In this document: in pieces, positions 10,958-23,298 of the stretch
How the letters are laid out: every line of letters begins with the position of its first letter
Position numbering within the stretch: the stretch's first letter is position 1
Assembly: GCA_039583875.1 (NCBI GenBank)
Contig: CM077150.1
Span: 189,848,375 to 189,912,374 of the forward strand
Length of the DNA: 64,000 nt
Direction of reading: 5' to 3'
Origin: Platanthera guangdongensis
Taxonomy: Eukaryota; Streptophyta; Magnoliopsida; Asparagales; Orchidaceae
The notes under the pieces: model-generated
Told to the model about the DNA's origin: nothing
The model's input: only the letters and a program-made list of their open reading frames with translations
Databases searched by the model: none
Program-made: the position numbers and the translations under genes

Positions 10958-13900
10958 GCAAAGGTGGAAGCAGGTGACAGAAACTAACTAGCAGTTGTAA
11001 TAAGTAATATTGTTCTACTCTAGCAGTTCTAAATATGGTACAAGTAAGTAGGAGCAGTACAGTAAAGGAAGTAAAGAACAACAGTAAGAGCAAGTAAATA
11101 AACTATTCTACCACTATACTATCATCACAAAAGTACCCTAACTTATATAAATGCCCATACAAATATATAAGTTAGGATTTCCAGGAAATTTAACTTATCA
11201 TATAAAAGAGCCCATACTAATTTATATGATAAGGATCTATGAAGCATATGACCTAATATGAATGAATGTTATCATGCAATTTTATGCACAAGCAAGTGCA
11301 ACTCACACACAACGACTCTGTGATCACAGACCTTTAGTTCCCACCTTTTGAGAGCTAGCATCACTCTCGGGTACCACCGCTGTGGCTACGGCAGCAGCGG
11401 AGCAGGCGTCTCCACTTCTAGGCCAGTATGCACACTAACAAGCCTTAGACCCCTCTCATACGCCTCTGTACACGTCCAAGGTGCACTCTAGAGTCTCGCG
11501 TACGTACTTTGCTGACAACCCGTCAGTCTTGTTGGGTCGGATGTGCGTTATCGGGGGTCGTCCTCCAGACCGCAGTGTAAAACAACCCACTGGCCCCTCT
11601 AACCCTCACAACCGCCTGGTGTACCGTACTGCCATCGGTGTGACGAACGACCAGTACCGCATGCCCCGCCACTATATTTATGCACATGCAAGTATTTCTT
11701 TCCGAGCCTTCCGCTCGCAGGACCAAACTCGTCCTGAAACCCTCAAACCCAATCCGGGTGAGAACGCACAATAGTGCCTTTATACCAATTCCCTCAAACC
11801 CTACACGGGTGAGCATATATCATGAATCTCTCCAACCCTACACGGGTGAGAAGGTACAACAAATGTCTTAACCTATTAGACTACTCTTGTTTACGAGTTA
11901 TTATACTTAGTGATTTAAGGTTAATCCCAGGACTGCCCAGGGTATACCCGGTGAAGGGCTCTCGGGGGCACTAGGAACTACGATGGGATTACGCCCAAAG
12001 TTCCCTTTCACAAGGATATTTACTTTAGTTGATGACTACCCATATTTCACCCCAGCTCTCATTGTTGCTCTGGAACAATCCTAGTGACTTAAGATATTAC
12101 CGGGAAACCGACGGTCTTCCGTCGACCTCCACTCCAGTTGCTACCTAAAGACTTGCACTTTTACTCCCGTCACTAAGACAATACTACTCACCAGGGATTA
12201 TTCATAATGCACCCTTTATATCTTCCTAAAATCAATCCTCTGGTAATCCCCTAAGGTATACCCTATTTATGCTATATGCAGACCATGTACTATTATTACC
12301 CCAAAAATGTAATCTTCCAATCCTTAGGGCCTCTTGCCCTTAAATATTTATCCTAGGGTAGTATGGGCTAATGGAACTATCATATGAGTTCTCATAATTT
12401 TCCTTGGCCAATTAATCACTTAATTAAATCTTTTAAATTAATTCCTAGGTGACTTTACACATGAAGTAGTATGATTTAAAATCTACTAACCTAGGTAATT
12501 TTTCCTGAGATGTATAATGATAAAATATTTCTGTATTCAAGGTTTCACAATTTTCCTTTGATTGTTTATCCAATTCCTTATTTAATACCAAATCTACATA
12601 ATTTCCAATTTCCAAATGAAGTACAAGGAATATGTAATCCAAAATTCCAGGAAAGTTACAGAACATATAAAATATTAATTTATCACTATTGGCAGAGTTT
12701 CATCAACTTTTATAGTGTAATGAACTAACAATTCTCATTCTTACATATTTACCAAAATGCCGTTATATTAATTTTAAAACTATCAGTACACCCATAAATT
12801 CTGAAATAATTATGCAAGACTAATAATACAATTTTATAAAAATAGAAATATTTCCAAATTTTTCTGAGGTGTATATCCATCAATTCAAGAATAAATGAAA
12901 TAAGGGTAAAATGAGCATTTCAAGATATTTTACTCCAAAAGTTCTTCAAACAGAAAGATCAAATTTTCCTAAGTCAAATATAACCTTATTTTCAATTTGG
13001 CAAAGTTTGAGGATTTTTACTTGAGGAAAACCTATTTTTTCAAATTTATTTTCAAAAGGAGCTATATTTTTAAAAATTCCAATTAAAGGGATTTTTGATT
13101 CCAGAAATCCCATAATTACTCTGAGGGGTGAACTTTACCCTAATGAACCACTGGAATCAAATCCATGATTTTTGAATGCCTCCATTTGGCTGAATGCACA
13201 ATATTTAAATTATTGCTATTGGCACACCAAGGCAATATATGAACCAACACATGCAAGTGGATTTTCCAACATGCAGTGATCCAAATGTGCTGGAATTTTT
13301 ATCATGCACCAATTATGTCCCCAAGTACCCACCTCCAAGATTTGGGTCCATGAGGAGTCATATAACTCCAAATATTTCATTTATTTACATTTTGATATTA
13401 TGACCAAAACTATAGAAAACTTTGTTTCAAAAATTCCCCATTTTGGGCAGGGGCTAGATATTCCATAATCATGCATGTACCCAAAATTTGGGGCCATGGT
13501 GATTGCTGGTTTGACTTGGGCATCCAAATGAATTTCTGCCCTTGTCTAGGACCAGTCCTAGGAGAAATGCCCTACAGGACTGTATACTACACTAAATTAT
13601 AAATTTAAGGTGGAAAAATAAAGGTAAGACAGTCAGCTACATTTTTCATTTAGAGACCAGTTTCTGGAAATGCCTGTACGAGGCCTAACAATGACATGCA
13701 ATGTGACTGTATTTTTGTGACAGAATTACACTATTCATCATATTTTAAATTAAATCATATTATTATATCTGCACGAATCTTGAAGCGGAGATGGACGGAA
13801 TCGGGTTATCTCCTACCTCCAGCCAACGACTGAGATCAAGCTGACCTGGAGTAGCTTTGCTGGCGATTTCCGGCCAGCTGAGGCGGCGCCACCCCCGGCC

Positions 13901-14612
13901 AACGGTGCCATCACCTTCACGGTGGTGGTGGCTATCGTTTCCCGGTGATGGGGGCGGCGGGAGACGGCGGCGACGACGATCCCGAGCGGTTTCTAAAGCT
14001 TGGAAACATCACACTCTTCTCCCATGGTATCGGGCTCATTTGAGCCCGATATCTCACCTACTCAATCTAGGATCCTAGTACGGGTAGAGGTGAGGTGAAA
14101 CGGACCTGGATTGGGGCTTGGTCCAAGGAGAGGTGGCTTGGTCTTCATTTTCTTCTTTAGGTCAATTGTGTTGACCATGTTGACTTTGAGTTGACCTGTT
14201 CAACCAATGGTGGGTGGGCTGACCCCATTTGATGGTCATGAGCTTAGTGGCACCACCCAACTTGGGTTGGGTTAAGGGGGTGCCCTACTTAGGCTAATTT
14301 GGGCTTATGAGTGTGGGTTTGACCAAATTAGGCCCAAGGTTGACTTTGGTCAATTGGGGTCAAAGTGTTGACCTAGTGACATGTCCTAGGGTCCACTTAG
14401 ATTGTTTTTAGGGTTAGGGCAATGTGGTGGGGTCATGGTGTGGCTAGGGTCCTTATTTAGGCTAGTTTGACCTAGTTTGACTTGGTCCTATAGTGGGCCC
14501 CACATGGCTACAACCTACTACGTAGGGTCAGACCTAGCTAATTTCCCTAAAACCCACCCCATGCCTAACCCAATCTAAGTTGAGGGGTCCAAAAGTAACA
14601 TGGGATGTTACA
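10958..14612 (-). repeat. Probable large Ty3/gypsy-type LTR remnant, AT-rich
   Basis: No gene is visible. The minus strand starts TGTAACATCCCATG at about 14612, the typical start of chromovirus LTRs. The region is 3.65 kb and strongly AT-rich between about 12400 and 13800. Its left end is cut by the insertion of element A at 10957/10958. No matching second LTR is in the window, so both the LTR identity and the lineage are uncertain. Short frames here look like noise. Confidence 0.4.
11728..11853. repeat. Three imperfect copies of a CCC..ACACGGGTGAG unit
   Basis: 'aaccctacacgggtgag' occurs twice and 'aacccaatccgggtgag' once, spaced about 45-60 bp apart, within the AT-rich LTR-like stretch. 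Confidence 0.7.
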
Positions 14613-14844
14613 CCACATGTCCACGGTTGCCTGACCCGCCGGACCCACATAGGTAGAAGGGAAATATCGGGACTTAATAGCGCCTCCCCCGGTCTTGAAC
14701 CCCTGAACACCTCTGATACCAAATATAGGATCAAGCTCATACCCAACTATTTCAAAATCCCGGACTGTTGGAAAGGGTGCTACTTAATTTCTTAAATAAG
14801 TAGCAGAGCGCCACGGGTCAAGAGAGGGAACGCCGGACACAACA
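14613..14844 (-). other. Unassigned segment with PBS-like and B-box-like sequences
   Basis: On the minus strand TTGGTATCAGAGG (about 14728-14716) resembles an initiator Met tRNA primer site. GGTTCAAGACC, about 10 bp further on, resembles a pol III B box. The right edge at about 14844 (TGTTGTGTCC on the minus strand) abuts the A2 gag knuckle. It could be an LTR fragment, a tRNA-derived SINE or a short non-autonomous element; I cannot decide. Confidence 0.3.
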
Positions 14845-15447
14845 GGCAGTAGGCTATGACATGCCCTGACTTGCTACAACAGTAACACACAACTTTAGAA
14901 GAACTATGTTTACTATGATTAGAGCCATACCTGTCCTCTTTAGAGGATTTGTTTTTTCCCTTATAGTACACTTCCTTGGGATGAGAAGAAGATGATGGCC
15001 TGCTTCTCCAGTGCTTCTTCTTCATAAATTTTTGAAATTGCCTAGAAAAGACAACAAAGTCTTCATCAGAAAAGTGGCAGTCTGATGTGCTGGTATCTGA
15101 GCTTTCTGTCTGAGAATCAACAACTCTCCATGGTGGAGAAAGAATCTTTCTCCTGCCCTTCCTTGTGGCTTCATCTTTGAAGGCCAATGACATGCCTTTG
15201 ATTGTAGGCTTGGTGATTTTCTTCTCCTCCTTTCTAGTAGTTTGCTGCATTTCATATGACAGCAGCTTTCCAAATAGGGTTGGTGGTGGAGTGTCTGCAA
15301 TTCTGTCCACTTCTCTGATGGCACAGAGTTTTGTGTCCCAGTCTTTAGTTAAAGACCTGAGGAACTTGTCATTGAATTCATAAGTGCTGAAGACTCTGCC
15401 ATATGTCTTCAGCTCATTCACAATTCTGAAAAACTTCTCATAGCACT
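14845..15447 (-). pseudogene. Element A2 gag, C-terminal part
   Basis: Continues the gag that begins at 61261. It has the copia gag segments YEFNDKFLRSLTKDWDTK and PPTLFGKLLSYEMQ, a charged Ser-rich linker, and a CCHC knuckle of the form CYCCSKSGHVIAYC. The last 18 codons before the stop at 14792 come from foreign sequence, so the gag is truncated just after the knuckle. Its right edge is the TSD copy GCACT. The frame carries on from the other half across the duplicated bases, which proves that B landed inside this gene. Confidence 0.85.
15443..15447. other. Target-site duplication of element B, left copy (GCACT)
   Basis: GCACT precedes the LTR start TGATGG at 15448 and recurs at 60853-60857 right after the LTR end CTATCA. 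Confidence 0.95.
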
Positions 15448-17209
15448 TGATGGCCTGATATTCGTTAAGAAAATAAAAGCAACCGAACTAGCAATCCATT
15501 TAGGCAAGTATACCTATCGAATTGTAGCTAGGGGACACAAGTATCGTATATAAATCCGAGAATCGTTGAGTAATCTTACTCACTCGAATGCTATTATCTT
15601 ATCGAAGGAAAACTAAGTTTGTTTACTAACTAAAAAGGGAAAGACTACTAGCATAAAGGAAAACACTTGCATAAAATGAAAGCACTACTGGCACTAAACT
15701 AGAAAGACCACAACTATAGATTAAAATAAGGGGTTTAATGATGGAAAAAAGAATTACTCGATCGAGAATCACCTCGGTAAAAATTGAATAAGCAAATGAG
15801 ATAAAAACACTCTAGCTTAATAAGGTAAAGTACCTTGCCCGTGGAAGTTCCTAAAGCATGAACACACTTCTCTCGAAGACTTGCCCACCTGAGTTTAGGA
15901 AGGTCCGACCGACTCTCGTCTAAATCGGAGGCCTAAAGCTCGCCTTACGCTGTTAACCCCGCTATTGGATTTCACTCCAATCCGGGAGATTTAATGTCTG
16001 TCTCTCTCGAGGGGTGCTTGCAACTCTCTTTACTCTTGAGTGATCACTTCAAACTATCGGCCTCTCGGCTAGCGAAGAATGAAAGCTAAGATGGAAAATA
16101 TATATCGATGATATATCTCCAAGAGAGACAGAGTAGAATTAAAAGTAGAATTAAAGCATAATAGAAAAAGTAGTAATCCAAGGTCTAAAACCTAAAAAGA
16201 AAAAGTAGAATTAAAGCATCATAACTTAATCAACTCGAACCTCGGATCATCAAGATCGAGTACAAGGAGGATTTGTTACTCATGGTGAAGTGGAGGAAAA
16301 GGGATGGCTAGAAGAACATAATGAAAATAAAGTAGAAAGGGAAGAGAAAACAACACTTCTTTATTAATGAACACAAGGATCTTACAACTTGAAAATAAGA
16401 GATTACAAGTGCATGAAAAGTAAAACTATGATATCATTAACATTAAGCTACTAAAAGAAACTAGAAACTAGTACAAGGAAAGCACTAATCTAGGATTAAT
16501 AAAGACATAAAATGAAAAAGGAGAGAAAGAACACTTAAGAAAATGCATGAAAAACTTTAGAAAACAAAAGGGCTGAATTTATAGAAATTCATGAGGAGAT
16601 GACACGGCCGGTCGACATGGCCATGTTGGTGGCCGTGTTCCATGCTGGTTGACTTCGGGCTCTGGTACTGGCGGGAAATGATCATTGTAGCGTCGAATCG
16701 GCGGGCACGCCCATGCTGATACGGCCAACGACACGGTCGTGTTGGTTGTCGTGTCCTATGTAGTTGATTGCCTTTGACGAGGGTGCATTAATAGCGGGCT
16801 GCATGCGTTAAGGAGGTGGCGACGCGCCCAGTGACACGGCCATGTTGGTGGCCGTGTCCTTCTCTGGAAAGTCATCGGCTCTTGTTAGCACGCCACATGT
16901 TGACACGACCAGCTCGACTCGGCCAGAGCCACGACCGTGTTGGAGGCCGTGTCCTGCTTGGGATGAACTGTGGACTTTCCTCTGGCGGTTGATTTATTTG
17001 GGAACAAGTGACACGCCCCATGATACGGCCATGTTGGTGGCCGTGTCAGGTTATTTTGGCTGAAAATTCAGAAAATCTGCAAAAGAGCACAAAAACATTA
17101 GTGGCATAAATAAATACAAGAGGAGGGGACATATAAGCTAATAAGACAAGATCTGCACAATAAAGACCTAAACAAAACTCTAATAGCTTAAATACAAAAA
17201 AAACTATCA
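15448..17209 (-). repeat. Element B 3' LTR
   Basis: 1,762 bp, plus strand TGATGG...CTATCA. A TATAAAT box on the minus strand at 16577-16583 lies just downstream of the dyad array. The right copy has about 47 extra bp close to the TATA box (near 25983-26030) and lacks a short AT-rich repeat. Confidence 0.9.
16599..17047. repeat. GACACGGCC / GGCCGTGTC dyad array in B 3' LTR
   Basis: Repeated inverted units of the form GACACGGCCATG-TTGGTGGCCGTGTC, at least five, with CpG-to-TpG variants (CATGGCC, CACGACC). They sit in U3 upstream of the TATAAAT box. The right LTR has the same array from 26058 on. Confidence 0.85.
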
Positions 17210-17221
17210 AATTCCCCCAAG
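17210..17221 (-). other. Polypurine tract of element B
   Basis: The minus strand reads CTTGGGGGAATT directly before the 3' LTR start TGATAG. It is the usual plus-strand primer for LTR elements. Confidence 0.85.
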
Positions 17222-19266
17222 ATTAAACTTTTCTTGTCCTCATGAAAAGATATAAAAACTAGCTAATCATAACAAGTGACTTAATAAAAAAGTTCTAATT
17301 ATGCCTACACAAGTACCATGTGAAATTCTAAGTAGGGAGAAGGTGAAATGTAGACCTAGAACAATTACTTAAACATGGTTTAAATTTTTATAAACATTAC
17401 TAACAAAAATAATTCATCCAACATTTTTAACAAAATTCTTTAAACAACTTAAGCAAAGCAACAAAATGAAAAAAAATGCATTGAAATGTTACTGGATTCT
17501 AAGAGGCATTTAATACCCAAATTAAACAAGGAACAAAAATCTAAATTTAAATCCTAGACTTAACTAGTCTACTATTTTTCTTTACTTAGCTTAAAAGAAA
17601 ATCTAGGAGCATGAATCAACATGACTTAAAAGGACTGAATGTTTGGTTTAAGCATAAAATTATGAAGGGAATTCAAAGATAAACATGAAGGGTTAAAATC
17701 ATGCTAAACCAAAATAAAGAGCTTCAAAACCTTCATAAATAACATAAATATTTTCTTCCTTTTTTTCTTTTTCGCTTTCTTTTCATATTTTTTTCTTTAA
17801 ACAAAAGGCCCTAAAATATTGTCTTTTCATTTTGAAATTGGCCACAAAATTAAACATTTCTTTTAACCATAGTTTTTCAAAAAAATCTCCTAAAATTACA
17901 AAACAATCCTATCACAACATGAAATTTATGAAGCTCAAAAAGTTTAGCGTGATAAGAAGGGTTGGAAAAATTTAGCTTTGGTGAAAATGAAATGATATGT
18001 GGAGCTATCAATTGAAATCAGAAAAATGCTCAAAAGCGGCAAACTAGGGGGATAATTTTAGGGTTGGCGAGAAGGCTGAAACGAAAACAAAAACGGCCTA
18101 CATCATTTTCATGCTCCTAAAGTTTGCCTAAAGCATTAGTTTTGAAAAACTCAAGAAGTAGGTCCTAGAAATTAAATAGCGAATAATGAACTCATTTTAA
18201 AAATTTAAGATAATATGAGTCTAGAATCTTTCACATCTACTACGCTAATCAAAAGATGACTTTACAAAAATTATCCAAAAACAAAAGGAAAAATAGTGGA
18301 CGAGAGATTTTAAAGAAAGTAAAGAAAATAAAAAAAAACAAAAAACGATAATAGAAATGGGAGTTTTAGAAAAATATTTCACCTTAACATGCTACCGTAA
18401 ATTAGAAACACAGCAAGACCAACATTTTACTTGTGAAATATAATTAAAAAGATTGATTAGAAAAATTATAATTAGCTAAGTTGTTTTAAATGGAACTTTG
18501 AGAAAAAATAAAATAAAAGCAAGGGGTACTGTTGAAAAACCAAAATCATTCTAAAATAATATATATATATATTATTTTGAAATATTTTCTTTTTTTTTGG
18601 GTTTTCAAGATGAAATTTTTTTTAGGGTTTAGAAGCAAACAAAAATAAAGATAAGAGAAAGAGGAAATCCTCCCCCAAGCTTAAAATAGACATTGTCTTC
18701 AATGGAGAAAGAAAGGGTATGAGTGAGAGAGAAAAATTAAAACATAAATAAAAGTACAAAATTCAAAAACCGGTACTTCCCCAGGTTTATGCGCCGCGAA
18801 TATTGATTGATGTTGCTCCCCCATGCTTGCGCTTTGGATCTTCATAAGATGTCTTCTTTGGGCGTCGTGATGTATTCAACAGCATTGGGGAAGGCGATCA
18901 CAGAAGCCTCAACTTTTCGGGGCCGTCCGGGGCAAAAAAGTGAAAAATAAAGAAATCAAAAAAAAACTTGGGTTGCCTCCCAAGAGCACCCTTTGTTTAA
19001 AACATCGTTTGAGATCGACGCATCAAAAAATATTGTCCAAAATAAAAAATTAAAGTTTTTAACAAAAACAAAATAGTCTCAAGTTAGAGTTCAAAGTTCA
19101 TGCAAAAGAAATTTAACATTGTTCGGACTGACATCATCATCACCAAAAAAATATAGTATAAGACGCTGACCATTCACTTTGAAATTGCCCTTATCAGGGT
19201 GTGAAATTAAAACAATACCATAAGGAAAAACTTCTAAAACAGAAAACGGCCCAGAACATCGTGACT
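17222..19266 (-). other. Element B non-coding 3' region
   Basis: AT-rich sequence between the integrase C-terminus and the polypurine tract. Athila elements often carry an env-like ORF here, but I see no frame above noise, only A/T runs and an (AT) stretch near 18555-18570. Confidence 0.6.
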
Positions 19267-20500
19267 TTAATTTTCCAGGAAATAAACGTAAATGATAATT
19301 ATAAAGAAGAACCTGGTCGCCCGACTTAAAGTTTTTGGGTGCCTTAAGTGCTTATCGTGAAAGCGTTTCATCCGCTCTTTATAAAGTTTGTTATTTTCGT
19401 ATGTGTAAGAGCGCCACTCGTCGAGTTCGTTGAGTTGAAATTTTCTAAGGTCGCCGCCAGAGTGGGGATCAATGTTTAAGAATCGCAAGGCCCAAAAATC
19501 TCGGTGTTCTAATTCTACGGGTAAATGACATGATTTTCCATAAACCAACCGATATGACATACATTTGAGGGAGGTTTTTTACGCTGTTCGGTAGGCCCAT
19601 AGAGCATCGTCTAATTTGGTTGACCAGTCTTTCCTAGAAGTTGAAACAGTATTTTCTAATATTATTTTTATTTTTCTGTTCACAACTTCGACTTGTCCGT
19701 TAGTTCGGGGGTGGTAGGCAGTTGAAAGCTTATGTGTAATGCCGTATTTAGTAAGGATTTTAGAAAACTGCGCGTTACAGAAATGGGAACCCCTATCGCT
19801 AACGATGGTGCGCAGCGTACCGAATCGAGAAAATAATTTTTTTAAGAAAGTAACTACAACTCGGGAGTCATTTGTAGGAAGAGATTTGGCTTTGTCCCAT
19901 CGTGAAACATAATCAACGGCAACTAAAATATACTAATTTCCGAAGCTAGAAGGAAGAGGGCCAACAAAATCAATTCCCTAGAGGTCGAAAATTTCACACT
20001 CAAGGAAATAATTTTGTGGCATTTCATTTTTATTGGAAATGTTTCCCGACCGTTGGCAACTATCACACCTACTCACAAAGGCTTGCGCGCCTTTAAACAG
20101 GCTAGGCCAGCAAAAACCCGCGCAAAGCACCTTGTGAGCGATGCGAGCAGCTTAATAGTGCCCACCAGTCGGACCTTCATGTAAGTGTTTTAAAATATCT
20201 AATACTTCTTTATAAGAAACACATCTCCTTATCACTTGGTCCACACAGACTCTGAAAATATGCGGGTTCTCTCAAAAATAGTTCTTCAACTCAAAAAAGA
20301 ATTTCTTCTTTTGTTGAGAGGAGAACTCTTTTGGGAGAACACGAGCCACTAAGTAGTTGGCAATGTGTGTAAACCAAGGAGAAGGAGAAGTGCTAATTGA
20401 AAGCAGCTTCTCATCAGGAAAATAATTATTAAAAGATTTTTCATCTAGATTTTCAATAAAAGGATTATCTAGGCGCGAGAGGTGGTCGGTGGCCAAATTC
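19267..20500 (-). pseudogene. Element B integrase and linker
   Basis: Read right to left. 20496-20272 is the RNase H to integrase linker (ATDHLSRLDNP). About 20230-20040 is the zinc-binding segment. About 20010-19600 is the integrase core, with traces of DFMGPFP, VSDRG.HFC and YHP.TNGQ.E motifs interrupted by stops. 19560-19267 is the C-terminal part (LVYGKSCHLPVELEH). It would insert cDNA if intact; the frame is broken in at least three places. Confidence 0.75.
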
Positions 20501-20634
20501 TCGGCTCCTTACTTATCACAGATTTCTAAGTCAAACTCCTGGAGGAGTAAGACCCAGCAAATAAGGCACGGCTTGGCATCCATTTTGGCAAGAAGATATT
20601 TGAGGGTCGAGTGGTCCGTAAAAACGATAATTTT

Positions 20635-21738
20635 TTAAAGAGTAATATAAGGGCGGAATTTATCAAAAGCGAATACTACGGCTAGGAGCGCCTTCTCGGT
20701 TGTGGTGTAATTTTCCTGTGCAAATGTGAGCGTCTTACTTGCATAATAGATGGTGTGGAAGTTTTTAGATATGTGTTGACCTAATACGGCTCCCACCACA
20801 AAACTACTCGCATCGCACATTATCTCAAAGGGAAGGTCCCACACCAGAGCTATCATAATCAGGGCATTAATTAATTTTTCTTTTATTAAATTAAAAACAG
20901 CTAGGCAAAGGTCATCAAAAATGAATTGGATGTCTTTTTCTAAGAGATGGGTAAGGGGTTTGGTGAACTTGGAGAAGTCCTTTATGAAACGACGGTAAAA
21001 GCCAACATGCCCTAGGAAACTTCCTATAGCTTTAATGTTCATAGGCGGTGGTAGCTTCTCGATAACTTCTATCTTAGCAATGTCTACTTCAATATCTCTT
21101 GCATAAATTTTATGACACAAAATTAACTCTTCCCTCACCATAAATGACATTTTTCCCAATTTAGGGCAAGGTTAGTTTCTTCGCATCTCTCTAAGACTTT
21201 TTCGAGGTTTTCTAAAAAACTATCAAATGCGTCACCGAACACGGAGAAATCATCCATGAATACATCCATAATGCTTTCTATGTATTTGTCAAAGATAGCG
21301 AGCATACATTGCTGGAATGTAGCTGGCGCATTGCACAATCCAAACGGCATCCTTCGGTAACCGAAGGTGCCGTAGGGACAAGTAAACATAGTTTTCTCCT
21401 AGTCCTCGGGAGAGATGGGGATTTGAAAATACCCCGAGAGACCATCGACAAAACAATAAAAGCTATGGCCGGATAATCGTTCTAAAATCTGATCGATGAA
21501 CAGCAAGAGGAAAGTGATCCTTGCGGGTGGCGTCATTTAACTTACGATAATCTATACACATTCGCCACCCCGTCATCGTCCGTGTCGGGATTAAATCATT
21601 ATTTTCATTTACAACTATAGTTATCCCTCCCTTCTTTGACACTACCTGAATAGGGCTAACCCACTTACTATTTGATATAGGATAGATAATTCCTGCGTCT
21701 AATAATTTCATAACCTCGCCCTTTACTATTTCTTTCAT
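20635..21738 (-). pseudogene. Element B reverse transcriptase and RNase H
   Basis: 21738-21463 holds RT fingers (KWVSPIQVVSKKGG, WRMCIDYRKLNDATRKDHFPL) and then loses frame. 21389-21135 holds [20 protein letters not shown] and the catalytic Phe-Met-Asp-Asp. 21159-20635 holds the connection (SFLGHVGFYRRFI) and RNase H with the CDAS aspartate and ENYTTTEKALLAVVFA. The RT aspartates are preserved, but frameshifts near 21465 and 21140 and a stop near 20635 kill the protein. Sequence style is Athila. Confidence 0.85.
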
Positions 21739-21989
21739 GTTCTAGTTTATACATCACTGAGGTTGTATGGAGTTACGTGAATTATCTTCCATTAAGATTT
21801 TGTGAGTGCAGAAAGATGGGCTTATGCCCTTGATATCAGGAATTTGCCAGGCAATAGTCGGCGTTGCTTACGTAAAACTAAAAGGAGGTTATCATTTTGC
21901 GCATCCGTGAGATAGGCCGAAACTATTACTGGTAGCTTGAAGTCCTTTTCTAAGAAAGCATATCTAAGATGTTCGGGAAGTTCTTTCAA

Positions 21990-22917
21990 TTATAGAGTAG
22001 GGGGTTCTTCATACGAGGTTTTAGAAATTCTTTCTTTTTCAAAAACTATGTCCTCGTAGACTTTTTTATGTGTAAAATTAAAAGGGGTGGAGTCGGTGCC
22101 CATGGTGGCTTCTTGCAGCGATTCAGTTGGAAAAGCAGAGGAGGAACAAAAATCAGAAAATTCTTTTTCAAATTCACAGAGGCAATAGGAGGATTCTTCA
22201 CTTAGGTGTAGCGATTCAGTTGGAAGAGTAGAGGAAGAATAAAATTCAGAAAATTCTTTTTCAAATTCAGAGAGGCAATAGGAGGATCCATCACTTACGG
22301 CATCAATGAAAAAATAGGAGTCATCATTTGTTAGGGTCTTCTTCATCGAGGGGGTGATAGAGAAAGTTACTTCATCGTCGCCTACACGAAGGAAGAGCTT
22401 ACCATTGCTTACATCAATGATGGCTCGGGAGGAGGCAAGGAAGGGTCGGCCAAGGTTTAGGGGAACCTCGACGTCTTCTTCGATGTCAAATATGACGAAG
22501 TCCACCAGGAAGATGAACATGTCGAACTTTAACTAAGACATCCTCCATAATTCCTAATGGGTAATTGACGGATCTATCAGCTAGCTGGATACTCATGCAT
22601 ATTGTGTTGAGGCTACCATTTCCTAACTTCTTAAACAACGAGAGGGGCATGAGGTTTATACTCGTACCTAAGTTGGCTAATGAGTGCTTGATAAAAAGAT
22701 CACCAAAGACACACGGAATAGAAAAACTACTAGGATCACTGATCTTCTTCGGCAAACAGTTTGTCAAGACTGCAGAGCACTCGTCATTAAGTGTGACATG
22801 CAAAAGGTTTTCTAACTTCTTCTTATTGGTCAGGAGGTCCTTAAGATACTTAGCGTACTTCGGCATCTGGGAGATCGCTTCGTGGAAGGGTAGGTTTATT
22901 TGGATTTGCTTAAACAT
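21990..22917 (-). pseudogene. Element B aspartic protease region
   Basis: The frame at 22917-22486 holds an Athila-type retropepsin. The active site normally reads D-L-G-A-S, but here codon 22672-22674 is AAC, giving Asn-Leu-Gly-Thr-Ser; the catalytic aspartate is lost. The flanking INLMPLSLFKKL and the downstream NLGRPFLASSRAIIDV (about 22440) are preserved, the latter in a second frame (22520-21990) with an acidic tail that repeats a SEFEKEFS unit. A frameshift lies near 22500. Confidence 0.75.
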
Positions 22918-23298
22918 TTCTAAGAAATGAGAGTATTGATCATCCTGACACTGTTTATTAAGTTCGGAATGGTATGACGGTGTTGGATTATTTTTAAAGA
23001 TGGGTGGTGGAGTGAGATCTTTTTGTAAAACAGAGGTGATAACTTCTTCAGCAGAGGGTGGAATTTTTAAAACGGGAGCGGAGCTTTGATTTTTTTAAAA
23101 CAGGGGCGGAGCTTGCCTCAGGCTCTTCGCTAACCATACCGGAAACTTGCTTCCCACTCCGAAGAGTTATGTCTTTCGCTTGCTCTCTCGGGTTGGGCTC
23201 AGTATTGGATGGAAGAGAACCTGCGGGTCGCTCAGAAATTATTTTAGCGAGCTGTCCTACTTGATTCTCTAAACTTTTAACGCTTCCAGTTAAGGTTC

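Noticed and set aside
13857..14078. 73-codon GC-rich frame in the AT-rich region
   Set aside because: Low-complexity Gly/Arg codons in a local GC-rich patch of the LTR-like segment; no recognisable domain.
17222..19266. Athila env-like gene
   Set aside because: No open frame above noise and no membrane segment visible.
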